Of a stretch of DNA of 64,000 nucleotides, positions 1 through 11,653 are shown piece after piece. The DNA is from Aricia agestis. Its lineage: Eukaryota; Arthropoda; Insecta; Lepidoptera; Lycaenidae. The notes under the pieces were generated by a model. The model was given only the letters and a program-made list of their open reading frames with translations, had not been told where the DNA came from and did no database searches. The DNA lies in contig NC_056415.1 in assembly GCF_905147365.1 (NCBI RefSeq), forward strand, positions 12,232,001 to 12,296,000. Reading direction: 5' to 3'. The position numbers were made by a program, and so were the translations under genes. The number at the start of each line of letters is the position of its first letter. Position 1 is the stretch's first letter.

Positions 1-637
1 TAGCTTAGTATTTAGTATAAAAAATGAAATTGTGATAACTATTATCGGTTATTTACAAACACTTTAAAAGTAAAAGAAAGTAATATTACGTGACTTCCGA
101 CTTGTGACTTTTCGTATGGTCACATATAATGGAACGGACAAGTCACAACAGGCGGAAAGCATAAGGCTTAGTTCACATTTTAAATAAATTATTTTTTTAT
201 TCACAGATTTTATTAAGAAAATTGGAGATTTTTAAACTGGTACAAATATATTTTTTATTACTTATGTGTTAAGGTGACGCCGCGTTAAAGTAAAAAACCG
301 TTTTGGATATGTTTTAGATTGCTAGTTTTCTATGAAAGGCCGGCCCGGCCTCTCACAGAAAACAAGCAATGGAACAACAAAAAATGGAAAGGGCGTAAGC
401 GACAAAATAGTTTTGTCGCGTAATTTAAAAACCATAAATACATTTCATATAAGCTATGGGCAAATTAAAGTGTATGCTTGAACCAATCCATGTACATTTT
501 TGCAAGCTTAAATCACTCTCCTCTGTTGGAAAAATAGGAATCCTTTTTTTTTACACAGGTCTATTTGATTGATTATTCTGTGTTATAAAAGTTGACCAAT
601 CGTGTTATGCTATGGGTAAATCAAAGACAAAGACATG
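1..637. other. AT-rich stretch, no gene seen
   Basis: No open frame with coding character and no recognisable repeat boundary. The only notable point is a short GC island near 340-355 (GGCC repeats). Confidence 0.4.
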
Positions 638-639
638 AT

Positions 640-1189
640 AAATACTGACAATGAACTTTAATTTCTTAGCTTTTGTAATTGAAAAATCGATATCGCTACA
701 GCCAAATTATCAAGGCGTCGCCTTTACTTAACAATAACAAATATTTAAAATTTAAGTACCTAAACGTTTTATTTTTTAAATAATTTTGATTTTATTTCCA
801 TTACTTTTCTATCAGTAAAGTTGAAAATCATTTTGTGTCATTGATATTTTTAGATTTATAATAACTAGACATCGGATTATATGCATTTGCATACTTGCAT
901 ATGCAAATGCATATTATAATGTCACTTTTTAGGCGATAGTGCATATTTTGGCAATTTTGCATATTTCGGTAGTTTAACTTCCATGGGCATTAAGATGGCA
1001 ATCGGAAAATGTTGGTAGACAATTAATATTGGCGTATAATAAATAAATAAAAACTAAAAAGGCTTTATTTCAAGAAATTAAAAATTTTGATTTTATGAAA
1101 TTATAAAAATTGGCGTTTTTATTAATGTCACTACCGGAAAAGTCTTAAAAAAATAATAAATTTTAATATTAAGTGACTTTTGATTGATT
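640..1189. repeat. Tandem duplication, unit 1 (~550 bp)
   Basis: This unit begins 'ATACTGACAATGAACTTTAA' and repeats almost base for base at 1194-1753. It contains a perfect 15-bp hairpin (879-893 with 900-914, loop 6 nt) built from ATGCAAAT-type octamers, and a GTGCATATTT motif. No coding content is seen. Confidence 0.85.
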
Positions 1190-1840
1190 GATTAAATACT
1201 GACAATGAACTTTAATTTCTTAGCTTTAGTCATTGCTGAGAAAATTCGATATCGCTACAGCCAAATTATAAAGGCGTCGACTTTACTTAACAATAACAAA
1301 TATACTATTTAAAATTTAAGTACCTAAAAGTTTTATTTTTTTTAATAATTTTGATTTTATTTCCACTACTTTTCTATCAGTAAAGTTGAAAATCATTTTG
1401 TGTCGTTGATATTTGCAGATTTATAATAACTAGACATCAGATTATATGCATTTGCATACTTGCATATGCAAATGCATATAATGTCACTTTATAGGCGATA
1501 GTGCATATTTTGGCAATTTTTCGTTGATAGTGCATATTTCGGTAGTTTAACTTCCATGGGCATTAAGATTGCAATCGGAAAATGTTGGTAGAAAATTATT
1601 ATTGGCGTATAATAAATAAATAAAAAGTCTTTATTTCAAGAAATTAAAAATCCTGGATTTTATGAAATTATAAAAATTGGCGCTTTTATTAATGTCACTA
1701 CCGGAAAAGTCTTCAAAAAAATAATAAATTTTAATATTAAGTGACTTTTGATTGTGCATATTTTGTGCATATTTCGACCATTTTTCGTGCATATTTGCAT
1801 GGATATTTCGGCACTTTGATCGTGCATATAATCCGATGTC
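868..1840. mobile_element. Candidate DNA element bounded by 18-bp inverted repeats
   Basis: GACATCGGATTATATGCA at 868-885 has an exact inverted copy at 1823-1840. Between them lie parts of both tandem units and at least five GTGCATATTT-like repeats, which resembles the subterminal repeat structure of a non-autonomous DNA transposon. No target-site duplication is evident, so the boundaries are inferred only from the inverted repeats. Confidence 0.45.
1194..1753. repeat. Tandem duplication, unit 2 (~560 bp)
   Basis: Second copy of the preceding unit, directly abutting it and differing by scattered substitutions and small indels. It carries the same octamer hairpin (1444-1458 with 1465-1479). 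The part after 1753 is a run of further GTGCATATTT motifs (about 1754-1830). Confidence 0.85.
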
Positions 1841-2693
1841 ATTAATAACTTAGGAATTCGTAGACATGTGAACACATCTTTATGATTATGAGATGTTCGT
1901 CCCTCTAATTAATGAAGTTAAATCTATGAAATCAAAGAATTTTTTACTTTTATAAGTAGTGCAACAATAAAATTGTTTAAATAAAAGGTTTTTGTGTTAT
2001 AAAAACTTCTTTAAATATGTTAAATATTACTTACTCATGTAAAAAAGTGAAAAATAACCTAGTGGGTAGGTCACATAGTCACACTATGGATTAAAAATAA
2101 TTGCTACTCTTGTTGATCCTTGAAATTATCTAATTTTTTTTTTATAAACAATTAAATATGCATTTCACTAGATTAAATTAACGAAGAAATCCATTTATTG
2201 CTGTATTTTTTTGTATTAAATTATATTTTACATTTAGTCGCATAACGGAATCTGTTTCGTCGAAAATTCGATTTTGTTTCAATAATATCAGAATAATATA
2301 ACGTTTTCAGCGTTCTTTTTAACTTATTCCATTAGTTCAATATTTTTCCTTGTATATGACATTCAAATAAAGGTAAATAAATGACCTTAAAAATATAGAC
2401 ATATTTTTGCAAGGGTACACGTTTTTTTGAAAATGCCCGTACATGAATAATAGACCACGTGAAGGAACATAGGCTACTTTTTGCGGAAAAATGTTAGGTT
2501 TCCGTGAAATTCCTAAATTAAGCGGACGAAGCCGCGCGGAACATCTAGTTTATAATATTAAGTATGGATATTATAATATTATTATGGAATAATGAATGTA
2601 CATACAGTAGGTAATATTTAGTCAATATAGTAATAATTATGGAGTTCTAAATTCTTAAGCGCCTAATGTTTTATCACGCCGACACTCATGACT
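1841..2693. other. AT-rich intergenic stretch with an RTE-like tail
   Basis: No gene seen. At about 2515-2550 the sequence 'GCGGACGAAGCCGCGCGG' resembles the 3' tail of RTE-type LINEs that recurs (as GCGGACGAAGTCGCGGGC) near 24786 and 60268. Confidence 0.35.
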
Positions 2694-2832
2694 TACCGCC
2701 GTACTCAGAGACATTTAATTACGATTAACCTTCAATTTAATGAAGAGTTTGACAGATAATGTATGGGGCTTATGTCAAAATTTTAAATTAATTACATTTA
2801 AGTAATTAATGTTCCACTCTGAGTGCGGCAGT
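2694..2832. mobile_element. MITE family 'ACCGCCGTACTCAGAG', copy 1
   Basis: The ends are imperfect inverted repeats (ACCGCCGTACTCAGAG and CTCTGAGTGCGGCAGT). The interior includes 'GAGTTTGACAGATAATG'. A second copy lies in the opposite orientation at 5419-5561 and a fragment at about 25440-25535. It is non-coding. Confidence 0.75.
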
Positions 2833-2997
2833 TGAATAATAATAAAATTATCGCAAAGAATTTAATATGGTTATAAGATAACCATATTGAATTCTTTGTA
2901 GTAAGAGATTTCTTTTAGAAATAAGCAGTTCCTTTGTGTCGTCTTTACATGTTAATTGTATGTTTATGGGCATTTCTCCAGATTTGGATTATTTAGT

Positions 2998-4174
2998 TGA
3001 TTCCCTGGTACATTTTTATTTCTGCATATTTTTTAAATCGATAATCGCATATTATTCTTATGTGAATTATAAAAATAATTATCTATTTGGGCCCTTTTTC
3101 ACTTCACAATTTTAGAAGATATTGTGATTTAAATTTTTCTAACCTAGGGAATCAACAAAGCTAATAGAAAAAAGCTTTTTCAGCTAAATAAACATGTTCA
3201 ATTTAAATATAAACATGAATAAAATTGTCTACAAACTAAACTTGTTCGTTAAAACCAAATACAATGAATGGAAAATAAATTTATTTGAAATATATTGACT
3301 TTAAGAAAAAAAAAATTATATATTTTACTTATTGGTGTCATTTATTTGTATCAGTATATGAAGATAACGTAATTTATTTTAATAAAAATAAACAGATATG
3401 TACCAATTAGATAAATAAATGTAAAATATTTTGATTCCCTACTTAAAATACCCAGGAAATCATCAAAATGTATGTAGAGGGAATCAATAAAAAGTTAGTT
3501 TTTCCTGAGGTGTACAAAAACTGTGCATGTAGGTTAAACAATAAATAGTCTAAGTGTCTAAGCAAACTTAACTTTGGAAATGACATTGTAATTAGCGAAT
3601 AGGGAATCAATTGTGTAAGGAGCCAAGGTTGAGGGAATCAGATATTTTCCTTTGTAACTCGGAAACGGAGCGACGAATTGTGTGACCTCCTTCCATGATG
3701 TTTAGAGGGCTACCGAAATTCCCGCCCTGCGCATCCGCAATCACGTGCTTCTTATAACTAGGGAGGTACGAGCCTCCAAGTGAAGCGTATAGGGAATCAC
3801 TATGTGAGCCAGGACAAATCTTAAAATGAGTTTTTCTATTTATATAACGATATATACGTTTATAAACAATTGTTTTATAAAAATTTTGTTTATACTCTTA
3901 CGATTTATTTACTTTGGAATTAGGATTTCATCGTATTTGTGGGATTTTTTTGTGAATTTATAGTGAATTCTGGGGACAGGACACATCCAGGGAATCAATT
4001 TTTCGACCTTTAAATTAATTTTAATTATATTTACAATTAAGTTTTTCTACAGAACCTAAGTGGCCCAGTTAGATCACACCTTATATTACTATAAAAAAAT
4101 ACAAAGGTCTACATATGTAACTCTGCGGGTAATTTATACGTCCGGACATCTAAATTTTGCGGTTTGGAGAATCA
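2998..4174. repeat. Cluster of eight AGGGAATCA motifs
   Basis: AGGGAATCA or its complement occurs exactly at 2998, 3146, 3432, 3478, 3601, 3632, 3791 and 3989, with a one-mismatch copy at 4166. Intervals are irregular (about 31-286 bp). There is no gene and no other sequence similarity between the copies. The density suggests subterminal repeats of an unrecognised transposon or an array of binding sites. Confidence 0.6.
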
Positions 4175-4506
4175 GCCTTATGTTTTTCTTGTGTACAATA
4201 AAGAGTTAAATAAAATAAATGGTCGTCGCTTTAATAAAATCTTTTGGACGTCACTGACTTATAATTTTTAACAGAAGATTTTTTTGCACACTGCTTAAAT
4301 GAATTTTAAAAGACGTTTTCTCTTATTATTTTTTTTTGAGCAAATCGCATGGTTACATAGAGAATATACAGGGTGCTGAATAAGAAGGCAAAGTTGGTTA
4401 TACGAGAGGTTGCAGATAATCATGCTATGGTTGCTCAATACAGTAACCATTTAGCTAATGCTATAATGCTATAATTAGTATTGTTATTATTATTGTTACC
4501 TGCAGG

Positions 4507-4695
4507 CTACGAATAATAAAGAACACGTAACTCTCATACTACTTATTTTTTTAATTTGGTTCCTTTCGCACTGTCATGTAACGTCAGCCTGATACCGCTG
4601 AAGGCCACCTAAATATTGCAATGTATTGAAAATGTGTACCGTTGTTTGTAGAACATGTTTTTTGACGGAGTTACTTTTGTTTTTATTATTTGTAA
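4507..4695. mobile_element. MITE with 8-bp palindromic target duplication
   Basis: The element starts CTACGAATAATAAAG and ends TTTTTATTATTTGTAA, so its ends are near-inverted repeats. It is flanked on both sides by CCTGCAGG (4499-4506 and 4696-4703). A related copy with the same interior ('GTAACGTCAGCCT', 'TGACGGAGTTAC') lies at about 14401-14618. Confidence 0.7.
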
Positions 4696-4703
4696 CCTGC
4701 AGG

Positions 4704-5418
4704 TATATAAAAGCAATTGTTGCCTTCCATAAAATAAAAGCAACTACAGAAAACACTTTGACGTTAATAAAGCCTAGGCGTTTTATTTTATAAATAGTTA
4801 ATTTTTTAAACAAAATGGTTAATTGTTATTATTTTTGCTCACTCATATTTTAATATTTTTTAATTCGGAAACTCGTCCAATTTTTATATTCTGAATATTT
4901 TCAAAATATCCGAAAATATCAGGCAACACGTTCTACGTGGATGAAATCTTATGGAACAGGTGAAGCTGGACTTCGAATGACTGTGAATTTCGTATAGCAA
5001 AAACCTAGGTCATTTCTTCGTTATAAAAAAAAACATTTACATGAAATAGGCATAGACTTATTTATAGAAATAAGGTAACGAGGTACTAATCAGCAAAATT
5101 ATGCAATACGTGATTAGCTATTCATAAGTTCAAACTGCATGGAGCCTTCAAAGGTCGTATACATTCAGGCACTAATGAAGCGACAACACTTATTGACATT
5201 TAGCTGGTTACGACACGTGTGCACTGAGTCTTATTGCAGCACTAGTGTGAAATAGGCTTAAAGTGGGATTTGACAAATTACTGCATTTGAAAATCGAACA
5301 TACATTTTCTATTTTTTAACGGTCTTCTATCTGTGGCAAGGTTAATTGCAATTAACTTAAATGGCCACAAATAAAAGCACAATAATTATAACATAATTAT
5401 TATTAATTTTAATTACTT
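4704..5418. other. AT-rich stretch, nothing recognised
   Basis: No coding exon and no copy of the repeat families described elsewhere in the window. Confidence 0.3.
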
Positions 5419-5561
5419 ACTGCCGCACTCAGAGTGGAACATTAATTAATTAAATGTAATTAAGTAATTCAAAATTTTGACATATGCCCCATACATTATC
5501 TGTCAAACTCTTCATTAAATTGAAGGTTAATCATAATTGAATTTCTCTGAGTACGGCGGTT
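5419..5561. mobile_element. MITE family 'ACCGCCGTACTCAGAG', copy 2
   Basis: This is the inverse-orientation copy of the element at 2694-2832. It begins ACTGCCGCACTCAGAG and ends CTCTGAGTACGGCGGT. Confidence 0.75.
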
Positions 5562-6540
5562 AAAGTAATATAATTTTGCGCATCATAAAGTGATCCTCAC
5601 CTAGTATTCTGGATGTCATAAAAACTGTTTAAGTATTTTATTTAGTGTGACACGAAAATGTGCATGTAAGCAATTAACAAATTTTTATTTTTTCAGGGCA
5701 ATATCATTTAAATGTAAAAAATCAATGCTTTAATTTTCTACCCAAGCAATGTTGGCCAGGGAAGTAAATACACAAGCAATACAACTGACATTTCAATTTT
5801 CTATAAGCTTTGATAGATTTCCCGTGATGTTTCATCAGCAGTTGAAGTACTGTGTAAAGTGCAAGGGAACATTTGAACACTTAAACACTGTGCAAATAAA
5901 CCTGGAAACCATAAACACAGTATAAATATCATACAGTAGCATAACTCCTGTTTCCTTAAAAACAGACTCGTGCAGCACAGAGACATGTTTTAAGGGTTCA
6001 CTACACGTTGGATCATAATGGCTACCATATGCACAATCGACCTCGATAATGGGTAAACATAGACCGATATGCCCCAGATTTCTTAATCGCTTGTATTGGT
6101 TTGCCATGGGCCAAAGGATAGGCTGCTTAATAAACTGGTGGTGGTACAACTACCGCCACAGTACTGCATCGCGCTACCGAAGATCCTGAAATCGGCATAT
6201 GCAACGTCTGAAATGAGCTGGGCTTCGGCCTGACCGAGCATACTATCTCGCTCGGATCTTTGTTTGAGGCGCCCAAGTATATTCCAACAAATTTTTTTGG
6301 TTTACCAACAAGTTATCTGAAAGCACGCTTACATCAGTGATTGTGGCAAAGACGGTCTACTGTGTTTCTATTAAGTAAATATTCTTAATTACAAATTGTC
6401 GTGTCTAGTCGGTGTCGAGCAATAAAGTTATTTAAATTTCATCTAGCTGAATCTTACTTTGCTAGATAATGATTTGATTTCAATACTAAATATGAGCTCT
6501 GTTACACAATATACATAATTTAAAATTTGTTCCAGATTTC
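5562..6540. other. Unassigned stretch with a minus-strand open frame
   Basis: A 104-codon open frame runs on the minus strand (5835-6149) but I recognise no family, and there is no supporting splice or promoter context. At about 6190-6260 a segment ('CGGCCTGACCGAGCATA') resembles sequence nested in the MITE at 59780-60190, so at least part of this stretch is transposon-derived. Confidence 0.3.
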
Positions 6541-6690
6541 CCACCGTTCGTGTCGGATTATCCATCCCTTCGGGTTACTGTAGTAAAGGATGAGAGGTGT
6601 AGATTGCCCACACACTTGGGTACCATTGAATTAAGTACTCCTGTCTAGCTGGCCTGTGTGGGAGCCGGGAGGCCTACTTACTATTTATAA
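6541..6690 (+). mobile_element. SINE 3' body fragment (diverged)
   Basis: The order 'CGTTCGTGTCGG', 'GGATGAGAGG', 'CACACACTTGGGTACCAT', 'TACTCCTG' and 'GTGTGGGAG' parallels the 3' body of the tRNA-SINE copies at 9570, 31107, 50790 and 52496. The tRNA head is missing. Confidence 0.5.
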
Positions 6691-7528
6691 TACGTTACTT
6701 ATGTTATATTTATATGACTCATAAGAGATATATTTATTATTATAACCCCAGAATAAAAATAGAATGGTAGGGTACAAATTAATATTTACTCTGTCTTGTA
6801 AACATATTATTATTATTTCTAAAGTATCGCGAACTTTATAAACAAAATTGTGAATTCTTATTAGGGCACTCGCGATGGAGCTTTTTAAGCGTAGTCACGG
6901 CCTGGCCAAACTCGTGTGTTTACTGTTTTGTAAGGTAATATTCCTTACCACATCTGAACTTTTGAGTCGCGACTGTAGTAAGGGTCACGAGGGGCATCAC
7001 ATTAGTACATTCGAGATCTTCCTCCAGTATGTAAAGGCCATGTGTTTTGTAATTAATTATATTGCTATGTTTTATGTCTACTTAATAGCTAGTTAAAACC
7101 AGCATTATATTAGCGGTTTGTTTATGCAAGATGATAAATTTTAATGCCAAGTCATTATTATAATGGGTGAATTGAAATCAATAAATGTATTTATTTCAGT
7201 TTTTGTTCCGATAACGTTTTTGTAACTGTGATTGTTTGTTGATTCCATATGTTTTTATAATTATTGGTTTCTTGCAAATTACTAAATGAAACAAAAAACA
7301 TACATTCAAAATATTTATTCCTATAAAGGTAGTGGTATAAAAACATAAAAAAGTTCCTATGGCACAGGAAGCAAGATGGACGAATTTACTAGCATTTACA
7401 GAAGTAGAGATCGCGTAGAGACTTTATCTAGAAGATTAAATTATCTAAATGCTGATTTATATTGACACAGTAGCTGGTGCTAGTGTCACTGGATTGTACT
7501 GCTGGAATTACGCCATGTTTAAAGTGCT
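6691..7528. other. AT-rich stretch with a small unassigned open frame
   Basis: A 73-codon plus-strand frame (6875-7096) is unrecognised. AATAAA on the minus strand near 7313-7318 could serve as a distal polyadenylation signal for gene A, about 0.5 kb past its stop codon; this is inference. Confidence 0.25.
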
Positions 7529-7658
7529 ACAAGGCTTTAAATGAACGTGGACGGGGCGCTGCTTGTAAAGGGGAGCTGTCAAAAACATATCAAAAATTGC
7601 GTTTTTGTATGATGGCAGCGTCAGTTCCTTTTTTCGCCACGTTCATTTAAAGCCTTGT
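7529..7658. mobile_element. Short MITE with ~23-bp terminal inverted repeats
   Basis: The ends are ACAAGGCTTTAAATGAACGTGG and its inverse, in a 130-bp unit with no coding capacity. It lies about 150 bp past the stop codon of gene A, on that gene's 3' side. Confidence 0.7.
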
Positions 7659-7804
7659 CGAGGTCTAGCATTAGTTGTATCATGTCACAAACCAGTCAAG
7701 CATCCAGTATCTAGCGTATACTACTCTATGAATGTATCAGCACCTATAAAATCTTCTAGACAAAGAATGAGTTACTTCCGACGAAGATAGAAGATGAACT
7801 AAAT

Positions 7805-10800
7805 CTACTGTCCGAGCGACGTCTTGGGTTGGAAGCCGTTGGGTCCAGCGGTGAAGGTCACGGTATAGTGCTTGCCGTCGGGCGCGACGTACGCGTAGGA
7901 GCCGGTTACGGTAAGCGCAGCGTTCTCCGATTGCGGGTTGTCCAGCTTGCCCTCCTCTTGTCTTGATGTACCGTCGCTGGTTTCATACCTGATGGATGAA
8001 ATGTTACGTGTAAATATGACGTAAGAGCTTAGGTTAACACAGTTACACACGGAGATAGATGATAGTTTAAGAGTTAAGGAAATTAGTGAAGATTTGATAC
8101 AAAGTTCATATATTTCCGGTCAAGGTCTTTATCAAATAACTATATTTTAAGTATTATTTGATGAGCACTTCCATCAGTATGTTATTTTTTAGTTGCTATA
8201 AAGTTAATCGCTGATTAAAACTCACTATCATAACAAAATAATATAATTAGCACAAGTTGGCTTTGGCCCTATTAGGTAAACTAGAAGAAAGTAACAATGA
8301 AATACATTTTTCATTTCTATCAGTATGTTTAATATTGCATATTTGATATTTATTTAATTTATTTACTCCACAAAGTAAAGAGCCAGCCTCCAATAATTCT
8401 TACAGTAGTCTAATGTCAAAGACGAAGAAGCACCATAGGATCTTTAATGTCCATTTATGCAAAATTCAAATAGTGTCCTCTTTTATCCTAATAAGGTAAA
8501 TAAATTATAAGTACCTACATAGTATAGTTTAGTTAGTAGGTAACTTTACAATGACACCATATTAGGAAGCGGCGTTGTAAGGTGTACCTAATTATTAAAT
8601 CCTTGTATTTTAAATATATATATATCTAATTAGAATGCTTAATTTTTTTTTATATATATTTTTTTTGTTTGTTTTAGTACATTCTACTCATTGGACAAAC
8701 TGAACATTATACATTACAATCTACATTAAGGTTTTTGGTAAAATTTATTTTAAAATGTCTAATTGTAAATATAGTTAATTTTGACGTACTGTCGATTCAA
8801 TACTTATTCAAATAAACTATAAGCAGTTAACCTACCTCCAAGTAGTATGTTTAGTAACAATGACATTTCAATACTTAGGTATATTGTAAATGTTTGCGCG
8901 TATTGCTATGTGTAAATATTATGAGATGTTTTGTGTAACCTTTTGAGGCTGAGGTTCTGAGCTAGTGTACCAGCTTTGTTGAGTTTCCGTAGTGCTCTTG
9001 CGGTTTCAGTGGGCTACGACAAGTCGTTGTATAGATTTTATAGTTTTCTTACGTCACCGCTATCGTAATATTATAGTGCTTGAGAATCGGAGATTTGCTC
9101 GGAGTTGAAGAAGCGGAGATAAATAACTTGACTGCGTTTTTTCGCAGGGATAAAACTAAATTGTTTTTTCTTTCCTCTAAATAACACTATTTGCAGCCGT
9201 CGCACGTCGCCGAGCAACCGACCATAACATACATGGTGTAACAAAAGTGTTCATACTTTAGGGTGAATAATATAATATTATAGTGGACACTGTATCCCTT
9301 ACATAGAGTCCACTGTTTAAAGTAGCAGCGCTGTAAAAGTTACTATTGACTTCTATTTTTAGTAATCAACTAACATCTTGAAATTGCCCATACAATAATT
9401 TTTAAAGAGTATTAACTCTTTCAGTCCTATTGCTTTTCCAATAAACTATACTATAGGTACTTGTATAGAGAGTCCCTTGAGACACTTACACAGTACACAC
9501 CCCAAAGTATTATCTCTTTGTTTTGCTACATCCTGATTCCTGTATATATAAATTACCTTTGCCCTACTTCCGTGGACCGTGGTCCAGTGGTTTAGAGCGC
9601 GGCTCTTGACTCGGAGGTCGTGAGTTCGATTTCTTCGTTGGAAACATGTTATTTCAAAGTTTGGTTAGGACAAAGCAGACTGATCACCAGATTGTCAGAA
9701 AAGTAAGATGATCCATGCGTCGGATGGGCATGTAAAAAGTCGGTCCTGCGCCTAAGCCCTGATCTCTCGCTAGTTGTGTCGGCCTTCCGTCCCACTGGGT
9801 TATGAGAGTAAAAGGAACAGAGGGTGCTCTTATGTACTGCGCACACACTTGGGCACTATAAAATTACTCTCGTGTAACTGGTCTGGTTCCAATAAAACCG
9901 GCCACCGTCACCGAAACCGGTGTGGGAGTTATTATTACTCTGTGGTTGCTTTTTTGACTGAATTGGTTTTGCTGTAGGGTTGATGTCCAACAGTTTATAT
10001 GTGATGACTAATGAGTAATGAATGAGTTATGACTTACGCGAAGCTGTATCCGTCAGGCTGTACGTCGCTGTCGAAGCGAAGGATCTGCACGTCCTGGGGG
10101 TTCTGCGGCGCGGGCGCGGCGGCGCACAAGGCGGCCAGGACACACGCAACTGTCACCTGAAATAATTACATAGATTAAGCTACTGAATTGTTGGCAGTCA
10201 TCCTATTATTGGCACTTTTTGTTTGAAATTACTAGAAGTTGACACGATTTTCTGTAGAAAGGATTTTCTGTAGTCTAAGCTCAAGTGATAGTAATTGCTT
10301 GCTAATACATAATAGAATCGCGTACCGTTTCTGTTGTACTCTATGAGCACAGAAATAAAGCTTTAAGTGTAAGCACAGGTTTTGGTCTGTCTAAACTGCA
10401 ACGTGACGCAGGGATGCTTATTTACCACACAAGAAGTAAAACAGACTTGCCGCTCCCGGTGTTGGGCGCCTGCAAATACATCGCAACGTCTCGCAACGAC
10501 ATGTGAATTAACCCTTAGTGTTTGATGATTTCACAGTGTGGTAACAGGGTAAATAGGTTCTCCAGTAGTTGCAAATTGCAACTGACAATGCTGGCAAATA
10601 TTTGCAAATTGTGCCCTTATTTGTAAGCCTCTACATGCAATATACATATTGACTTTCAATGCAATAGTATAATATGTTATGGTACCTACATGTACAATTG
10701 TACTATCAGAGAAGTTGATTCCTAGGCAGATGGCGGACCTAAGTAATTTGGTCGCATTACGTCAAACACAGCCGATAGATCACAATTAACATTGAATTGA

Positions 10801-11555
10801 CATGATCCAACCAAATGACGTTGGTCTTTCAACTGGACAATTTTAGACAAACTTCACTAGCGAGATTCGTGAACGTGCCTTGTTTGGGTATAAAAAATAG
10901 ATATTTGTCCATTCTCAGACCCACCCAATTAAGCACACAAAAATTTAACAAAATCGGCCTAACCGCGCTTTGGAGATCCGAAAAGGAGAGTTTTTTTATA
11001 CTAGAAGATATCTCATCTATTGTGTTTGTGTACAACATGGTAACCCACTTTGCTAACCTCAGTGGCGTAACTATACTGTCTGGGGCCTGCGGCAAATTGA
11101 TGCCCCATTAGTAAAAATTGTCACGTTATTTATAAAACAGGTTGCATAAAAATATTTCTGAGCTTGGAGCCTCTTGGGATGGGGGCCGGGGCCCTGTCGG
11201 GCCAGGGGCCCGTGGTATTTTGCTAGTCCTGGCACCCTATTGTTATATCACTGGCTAACCTACTGTATGTTTTATAATGTTGCATTTAAAGCTTGTAATA
11301 AGTTTCTTTTTGAAATCTTTTATCACGTTGATGATGTACAAATCCGACTCGAACTTGGCTGGTTTTGTCTGATGAAGAGAATGATGATGATGAGGTTCCT
11401 TCATACGGAAAAGATGGAAACACTTGTCACACACTTCTGCCGAAAACTGACTGTTAATATTTTCAAAGGATTTTCCGATTGTTTTTTTTTTTCAAATTTT
11501 GAATTTCGAAGTTATATTTTTTTATAATTAAAACTAGACTCACGTATTTGAACAT
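7805..11555 (-). CDS. RR-1 cuticular protein (gene A), 3 exons
   Basis: Predicted secreted structural protein of the cuticle that binds chitin through an extended Rebers-Riddiford domain (Pfam chitin_bind_4). Exons on the minus strand are 11544-11555 (four codons, MFKY), 10038-10156 and 7805-7988, all with GT/AG junctions; the second intron splits a codon after base 2. The CDS is 315 nt, 104 residues. Residues 1-20 (MFKYVTVACVLAALCAA...) form a signal peptide. The domain occupies about 44-97: 'FAYETSDGTSRQEE', then 'GSYAYVAPDGKHYTVTF' and 'GPNGFQP', matching the RR-1 core. The intron between exons 2 and 3 (2.0 kb) holds a MITE and a SINE; the other intron (1.4 kb) holds a MITE and a hAT insertion. 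RR-1 proteins are typical of soft larval cuticle; the stage is not visible here. The start choice rests on the TATA-like box and on the identical exon plan in genes B and C. Confidence 0.9.
9235..9545. mobile_element. MITE family 'GGTGTAACAAAACTAAGTGAT', diverged copy in gene A intron
   Basis: It has the family landmarks in order: GTGTAACAAAA, ACTTTAGGGTG, AGAGTCCACTG, AGTAGCAGCGCTG, and the inverse end ACCCCAAAGTATTATC...TTTTGCTACATCCTG. Other copies are at about 23985-24210, 48386-48660 and 59774-60190. Confidence 0.6.
9570..9940 (+). mobile_element. tRNA-derived SINE, copy 1 (in gene A intron)
   Basis: The tRNA-like head (GGTCCAGTGGTTTAGAGCG as A box; GTTCGATTTC as degenerate B box) is followed by the family body 'GGTTAGGACAA...CTGATCACC', 'CCATGCGTCGGATGGGCATG', 'CACACACTTGGGCACTATAA' and an ATT-rich tail. 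It is antisense to the host gene. Confidence 0.85.
10723..10834. mobile_element. MITE family 'TTTGGTCG...CGACCAAATGACG', copy 1
   Basis: Foldback element with 'TTTGGTCGCATTACGTCAAA' near the left and 'CCAACCAAATGACGTTGGTC' near the right, and 'CAGCCGATAGATCACAATTA' in the middle. Copies lie at 34620-34935, 47735-47848 and 49239-49355. It sits in the first intron of gene A. Confidence 0.75.
11060..11253. mobile_element. hAT-type MITE with exact 8-bp target duplication
   Basis: The 194-bp element has ends CAGTGGCGTAACTATA and TATATCACTG, and is flanked exactly by GCTAACCT on both sides (11052-11059 and 11254-11261). An 8-bp duplication with a terminal CAGTG fits the hAT superfamily. It is in the first intron of gene A. 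Confidence 0.85.
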
Positions 11556-11608
11556 GATGATCCTCGTGAGCACAGACTAACGAATGAGTGTGGTGCGATG
11601 GAGCGTCG

Positions 11609-11615
11609 TTTTATA
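11609..11615 (-). promoter_or_regulatory. TATA box of gene A
   Basis: TATAAAA on the minus strand, about 54 bp before the ATG. The expected start of transcription is about 25-30 bp downstream (11580-11590), giving a 5' UTR of roughly 30 nt. Confidence 0.65.
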
Positions 11616-11653
11616 TGTACCGAAGATGCAGCATTTGCAGAGCTGACATCACG

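Noticed and set aside
5835..6149. 104-codon minus-strand frame
   Set aside because: Reads plausibly as protein but matches no family I recognise, and adjoining sequence is repeat-derived; left as unassigned.
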